Below are positions 25,685 through 36,874 of a stretch of 64,000 bases of DNA, in pieces. The DNA lies in assembly GCA_963580285.1 (NCBI GenBank), contig OY757014.1, forward strand, positions 101,124,072 through 101,188,071, written 5' to 3'. Both the position numbers and the translations under genes were made by a program. Within the stretch, counting starts at the first letter, position 1, and each line of letters begins with the position of its first letter. The notes under the pieces were generated by a model. It made no database searches and had not been told where the DNA came from. It was given only the letters and a program-made list of their open reading frames with translations. Origin of the DNA: Lucinisca nassula (taxonomy: Eukaryota; Mollusca; Bivalvia; Lucinida; Lucinidae).

Positions 25685-25958
25685 CATCACGTAATCAAGT
25701 CCATGAAATGAACACCCCTTAAACCCCACTTTCTATAGAGACTGGGGTTTACAGGGGTATACATTATTAGTCTTATTTCTGCTGCAAGGCATAGGTTGTG
25801 GGTACTCGTTAAAACCGACTCGATTAGGCGGTCCTAACGAACACCACAACCTATGTTTGCAGTATAAATAAGAACAGTATTACCAATTTTCATAAGAAAA
25901 GTAGGAATTTTGGAGATATGAAAAATGCACTATATCGCACGGGTGTGTTATCGTAATG
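25685..25958 (+). mobile_element. AAACACGCC-related foldback MITE, copy 3 (CATCACGTAATC subtype)
   Basis: Central palindrome halves GTGGGTACTCGTTAAAACCG and GGCGGTCCTAACGA are present. The termini differ from the main type: CATCACGTAATCAAG on the left, CGGGTGTGTTATCGTAATG on the right. Confidence 0.65.
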
Positions 25959-26686
25959 CGGTAAACGCTGTATTTTTCAGTGGATCTTTGCAAAAGTTAA
26001 TCATATTGTTGTTCAATATGAAATCTAACTAATGGTTGAATCTGGGTCATCTGGATTCAGAAACTAGGTCATGGGTCAAATCATATGAAAACGTTGTGCA
26101 TGAAACTGAGGCGGCATTTTTCAATGAAACTTTGTCAGATTGTTTGTCTAGATGAAGTCTTTGTCAAGTTTGAATCCGAGGCTTCTTGGTCTAAAACTAG
26201 GTTACGGAGTCAAATCATAAGAAAACTTTGTGGATGCAATAGATTTTGCCTTTTTTTTCAATGGATCTTTGTGAAAGTTGACCAGATTCATTGTCTATGT
26301 GAATTCTTTGTCCAGTTTGACTCTGGGTATTCCGGGATCAAAAATTAGTTCACGGGGTAAAATTATATGAAAAACTTTGAAGATGGAATGGAGGCTGTAG
26401 GTTTCAATGGAACATTATGAAAGTTGGATATATTGTTTTTCTACATGAAATCTAGGTCAAATATGAATCTGGGTCATCTCGAGTCAAACACTAGGCCACT
26501 GGGTCAAATCATATGAAAACCTTGCGGCAGAAGTTGCATTTCTCATTGAATTATTCTGAAAGTTGGCCAGGATATTTGTCTGAATGGAAACTAGGATAAG
26601 TCTGAATATGATTCATCTGAGCTTTGAAACTAGGTCACCAGGTCAAAACATATGAAAACATTTCATATGCAATAGAGGCTCTCACT

Positions 26687-27817
26687 CATCACGTGAACAT
26701 GTCCGTGACATGAAGCCCCCCCCCCCCCCAACCCCACTTTATATAGAGACTAGAAATGCGTCCATAGGACACGGATGCCCCCGCCCGAAAATATGTCTAT
26801 GTTCGTATTCATCCATAGAAAGTTATTGACAGTGTTTAAGTTTTGGACCCTTTTTATGCCATTTGACCTCCAAGTATGACCTTGGAGGTACGGATCTGGG
26901 TTTGCACGTGACACATTGTCTCATGATGGTTAACATTTCTTCAAAATAATTTCAAAATCCATCCGAAAATAAGTAAGTTATTGCCTGCGTTTAAGTTTCG
27001 GACCCTTTTTTGACCTTTGACCTCCAAGTATGACCTTGACCTTGGAGGTACGGACCTGGATTTTGCATGTGACACATCGACTGATGATGGTTAACATTTC
27101 TACAAAGTAAGTTCAAAATCCATCCAGAAATAAGAAAGTTATTGACTGTGTTTAAGTTTCGGACCCTTTTTTTGACCTTTGACCTCCAAGTATGACCTTG
27201 ACCTTGGAGGTACGGACCTGGGTTTTGCAGGTGACACATCGACTCATGAAGGTTAACATTTCTCCAAAGTAATTTCAAAATTCATCCAGAAATAAGAAAG
27301 TTATTGACTGCGTTTAAGTTTCAGACCCTTTTTTTGACCTTTGACCTCTAAGTATGACCTTGACATTGGAGGTACGGACCTGGGTTTTGCACGTGACACG
27401 TCGTCTCATGATGGTTAACATTTCTGCTGAGTAATTTTAAAATCCATCAAGAAATAAGGAAGTTATTGACTGCGTTTAAGTTTCGGATGCACGGACGGAC
27501 GCACGGCCGGACGAACGGACGGACAGACGGACGGACGGACGGACATGGGCAACGCTATATGCCCTTTCCACCATTCTTCGAATGGCGGGGGCATAAAAAC
27601 TGGGGTTTACGGGGTATTCATTATTTTTCTTATTTCTGCTCCAAGACATAGGTTGTGGGTACTCGTTAGAGCCGCCTAAATGAGGCGGTTCTAACGAGCA
27701 CACACAACCTATGTTATGAACATTTATTAGACAACTATCACGGTTTTTTCATCAGAAAAGTAGCCATTTTGGAGATGTGAAAATGCACTATATCGTACGG
27801 GAGAGTTATCGTAATCC
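26687..27817 (+). mobile_element. Foldback MITE, copy 4, split by a tandem-repeat element
   Basis: Left piece 26687-26750 and right piece 27599-27817 join into a CATCACGTGAAC-type MITE with palindrome CTCGTTAGAGCCGCC/GGCGGTTCTAACGAG. The inserted element lies between. Confidence 0.65.
26751..27598 (+). mobile_element. Tandem-core element inserted in MITE copy 4
   Basis: Inverted ends ATGCCCCCGCC (26781) and GGCGGGGGCAT (27583). Four roughly 159-bp core units (TTTGACCTCCAAGTATGACC, GGAGGTACGGACCTGG, GATGGTTAACATTTCT), then a (GGAC)n stretch at 27490-27545 and GGCAACGCTATATGCCC. Related ends occur at 32930-33025. Confidence 0.65.
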
Positions 27818-28104
27818 ATTTTGCTTTGGATTTTGATGAATAATAGTCAGAATGTTAACTTTGATGAAATCTAGGTCAAGTTTGAATCCGGGTCATTTGT
27901 GATCAAAACCTAGGTCACCAGGTTAAATAATAGTATAACCTTGTATATTCAATAGATGCTTTATCATCCCCTTGCACATCGAAGTGGCTTGGTGATAAAG
28001 GGTTTGTCATGGACATTAGTACGTACATATGTATATAATTACATTCTTACATATGTGCTTACATTCGTACATGTGCATCTATCTTAACTCTTTGTCAACG
28101 GTCG

Positions 28105-28257
28105 AGCACCTACATTAATTGATGGATTTTATTATATCTTCACACAAATATGGGTATGATAGAATCTCCAGCAAGTTTGACTTTCAGGATGCTGAGCTCC
28201 AGGCCAGGGTTACTGTGGCTATGATTAGAAATACTTTGCCATCACTCTAGCGCTATC
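28105..28257 (+). repeat. Unclassified dispersed repeat fragment
   Basis: CTTCACACAAATATGGG, AGCAAGTTTGACTTTCAGG and the following bases match 29095-29165 and, less well, 13230-13280. Confidence 0.4.
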
Positions 28258-28539
28258 CATCACGGAAACACGCCTATATAATTTTGACCCCCTTGAACCC
28301 CACTTTTATATAGTAAAACTTGGGTTTCCGGGGGTATACCTTATTTTTCGTATTTCTGCTCTAATATATAGATTGTGGGTGCTCGTGAGAGCCGCCTTGA
28401 TGAGGCGGTTCTAACGAGTGCCCACAATTTATATTTGGAGCAGAAATAAGAAAAAAAATCACCTTTTTTCATCATAAAATTTTCATTTTTTTCGGCGATA
28501 AAGGTGGCAATGTATTTGTATAGGCGAGTTTTCGTAATG
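28258..28539 (+). mobile_element. AAACACGCC foldback MITE, copy 5
   Basis: Nearly canonical. TIRs CATCACGGAAACACGCCTAT and ATAGGCGAGTTTTCGTAATG; palindrome GTGAGAGCCGCCTTGATG and GAGGCGGTTCTAACGAG. Confidence 0.82.
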
Positions 28540-28589
28540 ATTTATTGATGGGTTTTAATAGAACTTCACACAAATGTTATGTTTGATAA

Positions 28590-29060
28590 TTTATCAGTTA
28601 CCCTCTATATTAATTGCATTGCAGCACACTGACCTGATAAAGATATGCTATCTCAGGACAAGTGAGCTTTATCAGGTCAGCGTAACATTGCACTTTTATG
28701 AATTAACCGGACTACTGAAAAAATGGCAAAAATGTTATTATGACTGGAATAAAATGAAAAAAAAAAAATACTTCAAAAAATATGGTCATCTGATACTTAG
28801 TATATCGATCGCCGGAATGCTGGGACGCACTGAGGACCATCGGTATCTGATCGTGAATTACAAATTTAAGAGTGTACTAGGGGATATGCTGATAAATAGA
28901 ATACCAGATTCGTGTCATTTGATTTCAAGTTTATCAGGCTCGGCTTCGAGAGCGCATTTCGAATCGCTCGGCAAGCCTCGCGATTCTACATGCGTTCTCG
29001 AAGCCTTGCCTGATAAACTTGATATCAAAAGTCAATCATCTGGTATTCTCTATATCTCGA
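28590..29060. mobile_element. Compound foldback sequence
   Basis: An inner hairpin TGACCTGATAAAG/CTTTATCAGGTCA (28630-28683), then a long hairpin at 28901-29046 with arms ATACCAG...CTTCGAGAGCGCAT and ATGCGTTCTCGAAG...CTGGTAT. The open frame at 28574-29113 runs through both arms and is a by-product of the palindrome. Confidence 0.65.
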
Positions 29061-29234
29061 GCAAGTGGCTTCTTTCATCAGTGGATTTAAATATAACTTC
29101 ACACAAATGTTAGGTGTGACAATGTCTGGTTAGTTTGACTTTCAGGGTCCTGGGTGCATGGCGCTTGCCAACACTAAGTATACTTGTGCGAGGGAGTATG
29201 TATGCCTTCAGTTGATCACAAAATGTATCAGAAT

Positions 29235-29513
29235 CATCACGAAAACACACCTATATAATTTTGACCCCCTTGTACCCCACTTTTATATAGTAAAACAGGG
29301 GTTTACAGGGTAAACCTGATTTTTCTTATTTCTGCCATAAAATATAGATTGTTGGGTACTCGTTAGAACCGCCTCGATGAGGCATTTCTAAACAGTACCC
29401 ACAATCTATATTTGGAGCAGAAATAAGAAAAATATCACAGTTTTTCATCTTAAAATTTTCATTTTTTTTATGATAAAGATTACAATGTATTTGTATAGGC
29501 ATGTTTTCGTAAT
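29235..29513 (+). mobile_element. AAACACGCC foldback MITE, copy 6
   Basis: TIRs CATCACGAAAACACACCTAT and ATAGGCATGTTTTCGTAAT; palindrome with the right arm mutated (GGCATTTCTAAACAGTACCC). Confidence 0.8.
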
Positions 29514-30344
29514 AATGTGTGCCTAGATAAATTCTAGGTTTATTTTGAATTTTTCAAAATCTAGGTTATCGGATCAAATCATACGAAAACCTTGTGTATG
29601 CAACAGAGGCTGCATGTTGAATTCCCCCTGAGTAAAAGTCAGGATGTTTATTTTGATGAAATCTAGGTTGACTTTGAATATGGGTCATCTAGACTAAAAA
29701 AACTATTTCAATATGTTTATTCATAGTAAAACCGTGTGTATGCAGTAAAGACTTTAATTTTCCCTGCGTATTCATGACAATTGGTCGATGGTTTGTCTTC
29801 ATATAATCTAGGTTGAGTTTGCATATGGGTCATTTCGAATAAAAAATGGGTCACCGGGTTTAATCATACCAAAACCCTGTGTAAGCTATTGAGGCCGCAT
29901 TTTAATTGGATTTCGATGGAACTTTGTCTCAATCTTTGTTTTGATGAAGTCTAGGATAAAAGGAAGTATGGGTCATCTGGTATAAACAAACTAGGTCTTA
30001 AAATGCAGAATACTATTGTAGTCAATAGAGGCTGCATTTTTTTTGTAGGACATCCATGAAAATTGGTAAGATGGAATGCTTTGATATATTTGAGATCGAG
30101 CTTGAATATGGGCCATTTGGGGTCCAAAAGTAGTTCATTAGGTCAAATAAGAGGAAAACGTGGTATATGCAGCAGAAGCTGCTCTTATATTGCCAGTATG
30201 GTCAATTAACTCACGTGAACGTAACAGGCCCATTATGGCCCTCTTCTTATTTTAATGAAGGTAAAAATGTCAATGGCTGGAACACCTTTAGGACCATGAA
30301 AAATTGTTCTAGTCATAGTGCCAGATGAGGCTGTTTTATAGGTT

Positions 30345-32180
30345 TTTAGCTCACCGGAGCATCGGGAAAGCATATAGGATAGGCAGTGGTCTGTTTCGCG
30401 TCGACGTATGTCGTCGTCTCTCGCCGTCGTCGTCAACATTTTCAAACAATACCGCATCTGAAGCCACTGGGAAATTGAAACCAAATTGCACGAGAAGCTT
30501 TCATGGGAAGGGGGAATAAAAGTTTGTCCGTGAGGACTGGGTCACATGACCAAGATGACCGCCGTGCCCATATATGGTAAAAATCTTTAAAACTCTTCTC
30601 AAGAACAAAAAGGCGGATGACCTTGACACTTAGTATGAAGCATTAGGGACTCAAGCCCTACCATGTTTGTTCAAATGATGACATTTGGATGGTCTTGACC
30701 AATTTCACGTCAAGGTAAAATTTGGTTACCTAGACATTTGCATGGGAAGACGCGACACAATGGACTTTTCTGATTCTACTATTATAGCTTGTGGTCTCAA
30801 AATTGATATGTGCAATGAGCTTAAAGGATGTTTATTGATTCCAAAGGTCAATGTTACACACTGACCTTTGTTATGGATGACTCAGATTCAGATGTTTTTA
30901 TCTTCCTCTCCAGTAAAATCGCTGGGCTGATTGAAACCAAATTACATGTGGAGCCTCTATGAGAGGAGGCAATAAAAATTAATTTTTAGGAGTGGCGTCA
31001 GATGACCAAGATGGCCGCCATACTCATATATAAAAAAGGCTTTAACTATCTTCTCCTAAGGAACCTAAAGAAAGTTGACATTTACACTTTGTGTGCAGCA
31101 TTCGGGTCTCGGAACTTACCATGTTTGTTTAAATGATGACCTTTGGATGACCTTGGCCTAGTTTATGTCAAGGTCAAATTTAGTCACTTCAGCATATGTA
31201 TGGGGAAAGGTAAAAAAATGTTTGTTTTTTTCTGATCCTAATATTGCATGTGGTATCTGAATTGAAAGTTGCATCAGCTGAAAGGAAAGTTAATAATTCC
31301 AAAGGTCGAGGTCATTTACTCACCTTTGTAATGGAAGGCTCGTATTCAGTATTTCTATCTTCTTCTCACTTATTTAAACCAAATTATATGTAAAGCCTCA
31401 ATGGGATGAGGCAATGGAAAAGTAATACTGGCATTGGAGTCACATTACCAAGATGGCTGTCATGCCCATATATGGTGAAAACCTTTTAATATCTTCTCCT
31501 CAGGAATCGAAATGCAGATTACCTTGAAACTTAGTATGCAGTATCAGGGACGCAGTGCCCTATCAATTTTATTTAGATGCTGGCCTTTGGAGCACCTTGA
31601 ACTATTTTACATCAAGGTAAAATTTGATCTCTTCAGCATTAGTATTGGCAAGAAGGTAAAACTAGGAGTTTTCTGATTCTTTTGTAGCCGGTGGCCTCAG
31701 AATGGATATTTGTAAACAGGTAAATGGAAGTCCATTGATTCCAAAGGTCAAGATCATTAACTGACTTTTGTCTTAGGTGGCTTAGATTCAGAATTTTTAT
31801 TTTCTCTTCCACTTAAATTGCTATGCTGATTTAAACCAAATTTTATCAGATTCTATGGGATGAGGAGGCAAAGGGAATCTATTTGTGGGATTGAAGTAAC
31901 ATAACCAAGATGGCTGCCATGCCCTTATATGATTAAAACCTTTTGGAAATCTTTTCTTCAGGAACCAAATTGCCCATGTCCTCGTCTCTTGGAATGTAGC
32001 ATTTGGGACTTTGTTGACCACGATCTTTTTTACGTCAAGGTCAATTTTGATCACTTAGACTTTTGCATGTGAAAGCGGCAAAACCGTCAATTTTTCTGAT
32101 TCTGTTGCATTCGATGGGATCAAAATTGATATTCCTAGCAAGTTTGCTCAGATGGTGACCTTTGGTTGACATTGATCGGG
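30345..32180 (+). mobile_element. Helentron-like element E, about 450-bp tandem core, 3' end unresolved
   Basis: 5' end TTTAGCTCACCGGAGC followed by a CGTCGTCTCTCGCCGTCGTC stretch. About four core units carry CAAGATGGCCGCCATGCCC-like words at about 30555, 31008, 31450 and 31904. No 3' hairpin found; the right edge is approximate. Confidence 0.5.
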
Positions 32181-33040
32181 CATTTCTAATGGGAAAAAAG
32201 GCAAAACAGTGGATTAATTTTGTGGTTCTCTACGCTCGTAGTTACCTATGGCATCAGAATGATCATTTGCAGCTAGTTAAATGGGAAATGGTAATTATGG
32301 GCATGATTGTTATCATGCACATGTATGGGCAAAAACATGAAACTTTATTTCAAAAACTGAAAATTATGTTTAACGATCTCTTGGTGTTCGTGTCATCAAA
32401 ATGCCACTTATATCGTGTTCGCTCACTAGAATCGACCCATCGCGGCGACTTGAATGAGTCCACACCACATATATTTGCGAATAAAACAAGAAAATATTAT
32501 CCTTAAGTTATCGCAAATATATCTACATTGATATCTGTATACTGTAATGGAATGGTTGCCATAGGCACTTAAATGAGTTTGAACAAGCCGTGATAAGCGA
32601 AGCATTGGTATTTGTACTGTGTAGCACCTATTGATGATCTTACGTGGCGAGTTTCATAAATTTCATATATAAGATTGTAAGATTGTGTTTATTATTTAAC
32701 GGTCTTATCGGATCTTCTTGCCGAGGAAGTTGAATTTCAAAAACCAAAAAAGCAAGGGTTTTCTTCCTTGTTCATGACACATCGTCTAATTGCCATGCAG
32801 GCACCTGTACAGTTTCATAAATATATATCTTATGGTTTGGGAGTTATGACTCGGATACATCGTCTAAATGCCATGCAGGCACCTGTAAATTTTTCATAAA
32901 TACATACAATATGGTTTGGGAGTTATGGCCCGGACACGAAGTGGGACGGACGTACGGACGCACGGACTTACGTACGGACGGGAAGGACAGGGGTAACACT
33001 TAATGCTCTTCCGCTATTCTTCGAATAATAACCTTTTTAT
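32181..33040. other. Unclassified DNA with a second-family element 3' end
   Basis: Two 92-bp units (CATCGTCTAATTGCCATGCA and CATCGTCTAAATGCCATGCA) precede a GGACGGACGTACGGACGCAC stretch and AATGCTCTTCCGC near 32990. This matches the terminal part of the element at 26751-27598. No gene seen. Confidence 0.45.
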
Positions 33041-33062
33041 GGTCAATTTATTCAACATGTTC

Positions 33063-33325
33063 CTCATGTTAACAACTCCATGTAATGAGTAGCCCTCTAA
33101 ACCCAACTTTATATGGCAAAATGGGGTTTACACTACAGCGGTATACATTAGTTTTTATTTCTGCTCCGAGATATAAGCTGTGGGTACTCGTTAGAACCGC
33201 CTCAATAAGGCAATTCTAACGAGCACCAACAATCTGTTTCAAGTATAAACAAGAACAATATCACAAATGTTCACCAGGCAAGCACCCAATTTGGAGATAT
33301 GTAAAACGGGTGTGCTATCATACTG
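33063..33325 (+). mobile_element. Foldback MITE, copy 7 (degraded)
   Basis: GTGGGTACTCGTTAGAACCG and GCAATTCTAACGAGCACC palindrome halves. Termini belong to the GGGTGTGCTATC subtype. Confidence 0.6.
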
Positions 33326-33794
33326 TAAATGTGTGACCCATAAAGGGAATGCCGGAGGAACTGGGATACAATGTACTCAGTTGAGTGGCATTTATCATTT
33401 CTGTGAACAACTTGAAATTTTAACATAGTGGCCAAACCGCAATGTATTGGGTCCAACAGATGTAGGATGAATGGCAAAGAAGCCAGAACCTGATCATACT
33501 GCTCCACCAGGATCTGGGTCTGCATTGATTTGCCAAGACATTTATGTCTTAAAATGTTTGTTTTGTTGAGACCAGGCTAATTCATTTTTATACAAACTAT
33601 CCTTTACATTCCATTGGGATCAGTTACAACTTTACCTCCACGTGTTATAAACCAGCAAACTGATTAACCTTGCACCTGACCAGTATAAAAACATAAATAC
33701 GCTCCTCCGCAGGACATGCAATAAAAGTAAGATTAATGGATATTTCTCTGGAATAACTAATTAAGCATTTAGACAGCTGGTGTCGGTCTTGAAA
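33326..33794. other. Unclassified intronic DNA
   Basis: No repeat family or gene recognised. The - frame at 33271-33525 has no known motif. Confidence 0.35.
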
Positions 33795-34049
33795 ATAAGC
33801 AAATTCTTCTTATACCGAGGCCCCGATTTTGGATTAACATGTTTGTATTGTTTATGATAATCTTGATTTTGAGATTGTAAATTTTCCTTTATTGGCTGAT
33901 GATGTTCCTTGTGCGGAATCATATGGCGTTTATATTTAACAATTGATTACATTGCCAGAGTGTCTAGCCATGTAACTGAATTCAACACTCGTATTAAATT
34001 GTTAACTCCTAAACACCTCAATTTATCGGTATCATAAACAACGCAAAAT
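33795..34049 (+). pseudogene. L-family RT-like tail, piece 1 of a copy split three ways
   Basis: KANSS-type start, then EIVNF, VYI and HVTEFNTRIKL-like fragments with stops. The copy breaks at 34049, continues at 36707-36783 and ends at 40468-41155. Confidence 0.65.
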
Positions 34050-34939
34050 AGAAGTAAAGACACTAATTAGGAATCGATACAATTAACCCACAGCTCCCAC
34101 CAGAGAGACCAAATGGATATAAACACAAACATGAAATTCCCAGTAAACACAAAACGTTATCGTAACGTTTTTCATAGGTTTCAAAATGGTTACGCAGAAC
34201 GTGACGTTTTGTAAACGTTTTGCAACCGTTTTTTTCTGTGTCGAACTGCGATGACTGTTTTTGGCAATCAGATAAAAAATACTACCCTTCTGCAAAACCT
34301 AGAACGTATTCCTTATCATGTCAAACAATTTTCGAGGAAGTTATAAAATGGTTACAGAAAAAAAAAAAAAAAAAACAAATTTTTACTAACGTTGTGAAAA
34401 CGTTCTATAAATGTTGCAGAATTTGTTGATATAAATGTGCGTCTTCTTTCCGCCAATATTCTTAGAACAAAGAACAAAGAAAATCGAACGCCTCACCGAA
34501 TTTGTGTTTTTCCGGCTCATTTTGCTCCCGGTAACTTTGATTTGATGATTTAATTGCATGTGGTTCTTATTTTATTTGCACCGGATAATAATATAATGTA
34601 ACTCTAATGCGCGATTGTTTGAATTTGGTGGTTGTCACATGTTTTCGCGACTAATGAAGTAAACACACATCTGTTGCATGACAATATTCGTAAATAGTGA
34701 CATGTTTTCGGTTTACTGAAGGTGACGACAAGTTTTCTCACAGCATTTGATTAATTTTATGACCAAATTTCTGATATTTATTCAAAAGTAATTGATCAAA
34801 ATGTTTCGTTTGTACCAAACGATGTAAAAACGTTCTTGAAACATTCAATCTACATCGGTGTGTGCATTTGTTGAACATATTCATATATCAAAAATAGCAT
34901 TTTCGTGATGAAAATTTGTAGAAGTTTTCTCATCACTGC

Positions 34940-35080
34940 TTAAAACAAATGAGGTGGGTGCTCGTTCTAACGAGTGCCTACAACCTGTCTTCGAACAAAA
35001 ATAAGAAAAATAATGAATTTCCCAGTACACCAAGTTTTCTTTATATAAAACAGGGTCTACACGGGCGTTCATTACATGGG
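34940..35080 (-). repeat. Foldback MITE, partial copy
   Basis: GGGTGCTCGTTCTAACGAG shows a collapsed palindrome, followed by AAATAAGAAAAATAATG and a degraded right part. Confidence 0.5.
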
Positions 35081-35232
35081 CTTGGTAAAGTGATGAACAG
35101 GGCTTCAGATAAAAAGGAATATGGACATCATTTTATTTACACACTATTAAAGCATATATATGCTATGTGGTTTACAGTTTTCAATTTTACGGAACACCCA
35201 CAATGTTTTTTACATGAAATAACCACTTTTTC

Positions 35233-35503
35233 TTGCCTGAAACACGCTTATATGAGTTTGACCGCCTTTAAATCTCACTTTTATATAGTAAAATGGGGGT
35301 TTACAGGGGTATACATAATTATTTCTTATTATCGCTCAAAAGCATAGATTGAGGGTACTCGTTAGGATCGCCTCCTCGATTCGGTTCTAACGAGTACCCA
35401 CAATCTGTGTTATGAGCAGAAGTATGAAAAATCAGAATGTATCAATTTTGGGTGGTAAATTGTTTAATACAATGTATATTTGAATAGGCATGTTTAAGTA
35501 ATG
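35233..35503 (+). mobile_element. AAACACGCC foldback MITE, copy 8
   Basis: Ends GCCTGAAACACGCTTATATG and GAATAGGCATGTTTAAGTAA; palindrome GGGTACTCGTTAGGATCG and CGGTTCTAACGAGTACCC. Confidence 0.75.
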
Positions 35504-36706
35504 TCAGTGTTCTTGTTTCACACTGTTTTAATTAGTTAATATGATTGACATATAGTGGAATGTGCAATCTAGAGTAACTTCACTGTTTACAACACCATGT
35601 CCAATTCCCATGCAATCTACACTTTAGAAAAGTAAAGCACCGCCTAAGACCCGCCTACTACATCTGGACTTCAAGAATAACCACCAGATGACTTCAAAGG
35701 AAAAAAAAACAACAACATAATTTAGTCATAAAAAACATATTAAGACAAAGGCTTTTAAAATAATTTTTTCTGGTTTGTTTATCAGGTTGAATTAAACCTT
35801 CCATATAAACGTTACTCAAATGTTCCCCAAAACGTTTCAAAAACTGCTTTTATAATTGTTTTTAGAATGTATATTTACTGGTTAGAATAACATATTTTAA
35901 ACGTTTTTTGAACGTTTTATGAACTTTTTTCCAAAACGTCCTTGCAACGTAAAAAAAACTTTCCATATAAACGTTATGTAAAAGTTCACAAAAACGTTTT
36001 TTAACGTTTTTGGAAACGTTTTTGTAACGTTCTAAAAACATTTCTTTGTTAGCTGGGTTACTAGTAGACCCTGTTGGAAACACCAATAGCGGAAAGCCAA
36101 AAGGACAGTCACTTGCCCACAACATGGCAATAAGCTGTCCAAAATAAAAAATATAAGCGATACCCACACTCAAAAAAAAGAAAAAAAAACATAATAACAA
36201 TAACCCGTGACAGAAGACCCGCCTTGGAACCATCAGTGAAACGAATTTCACTCGAGGGGTGGTTTGGTTGTTGGACAGGGGAGGGTACTTAAATCGATTT
36301 TACGCGGCCGCAATCATCGCCCTTACTTCCGTCGTAATTTAGTCAAATACTTTGTTTAATTCGCATGAAGGCCTCCTAACTCAAAATCCAAAAATCAAAC
36401 CGTAGAGATGAAACAACGTTAAGGACTCAACAGCAAGAAACCACTGAAATGCTGGAGCAAACCAAAACCAACAGTTAGACACCGATGGGCCCGAACAGAG
36501 ACAGAGCATCATGCCCCAATATTAAATAAAATTAAATTCTAATTCTCAGTAAGCCTTTACGCTGGAACCGTCATAGAATTGGAGGCCTGACCCACCGGCT
36601 TGCAACTAATGAGGAAAGCAAAGTTGTTAATCAACCGTGATTGGGTTAACTACTATGCACGCAGTCTGTCGTATAACTTTTATATTGTACCTAATCTTAT
36701 ATCTAA

Positions 36707-36783
36707 ACTTTATAGATGTCATTTCGATTTAATTTTACAATTCATTAAAGGACTTAAATTTCTTCTGCAACAAGGCCTTTCGG
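36707..36783 (+). pseudogene. L-family RT-like tail, piece 2
   Basis: TTTATAGATGTCATTTCG to AACAAGGCCTTTCGGAA continues the coding frame broken at 34049 (RRH...LLQQGLSE). Confidence 0.65.
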
Positions 36784-36874
36784 AAACAGGGACCAGTTGT
36801 TCAAAGCATCGTTAGCTTAACGAACTCGTTAGTGGTCATATTGTTAACTGTTCTAGTAAGTTTAATATTTCTTT

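Larger units (their letters stand above)
18187..30244 (+). mobile_element. Large Helentron-like element A, split by many nested insertions
   Basis: The 5' end is TTTAGTTCACACGAG with the hairpin partner GTGTGAACTTTTGTGATG and a CGTCGGTCGTGTATCGTC stretch. The 3' end is AGGCCCATTATGGCCCTCT. Between them a 130-145 bp core unit (CTAGGTCAAGTTTGAAT, GGGTCATCTGG, TAGGTCACTGGGTCAAATCA, GAGGCTGCATTTT) recurs at 18300-18490, 19480-19535, 22866-23170, 24250-24640, 24890-25684, 25959-26686, 27820-27970 and 29515-30205. The gaps are filled by foreign elements listed here. Treating all pieces as one original element is inference from the shared core and matching ends. Confidence 0.5.
34137..36060 (+). mobile_element. 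DNA element with AACGTT-rich ends
   Basis: Left end TCCCAGTAAACACAAAACG, right end CTTTGTTAGCTGGGTTA (inverse TAACCCAGCTAAC). Repeated AAACGTT/AACGTTTT words lie within 100-250 bp of both ends. No transposase frame. Two foldback MITEs sit inside. Confidence 0.6.
34050..36706 (-). repeat. L-family copy inserted antiparallel into the L-family copy at 33795
   Basis: 3' terminus at 34050 (AATAGAAGTAAAGAC in + sense). Its body is at 34050-34136 and 36061-36706; 34137-36060 is a separate DNA element. It reaches back to the KIGYN/TACM coding end near 36650-36706 and is 5' truncated there. Confidence 0.65.

Noticed and set aside
28574..29113. 179-residue open frame, one of the longest in the window.
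   Set aside because: It crosses two hairpins, so its halves are complementary; no domain is recognisable.
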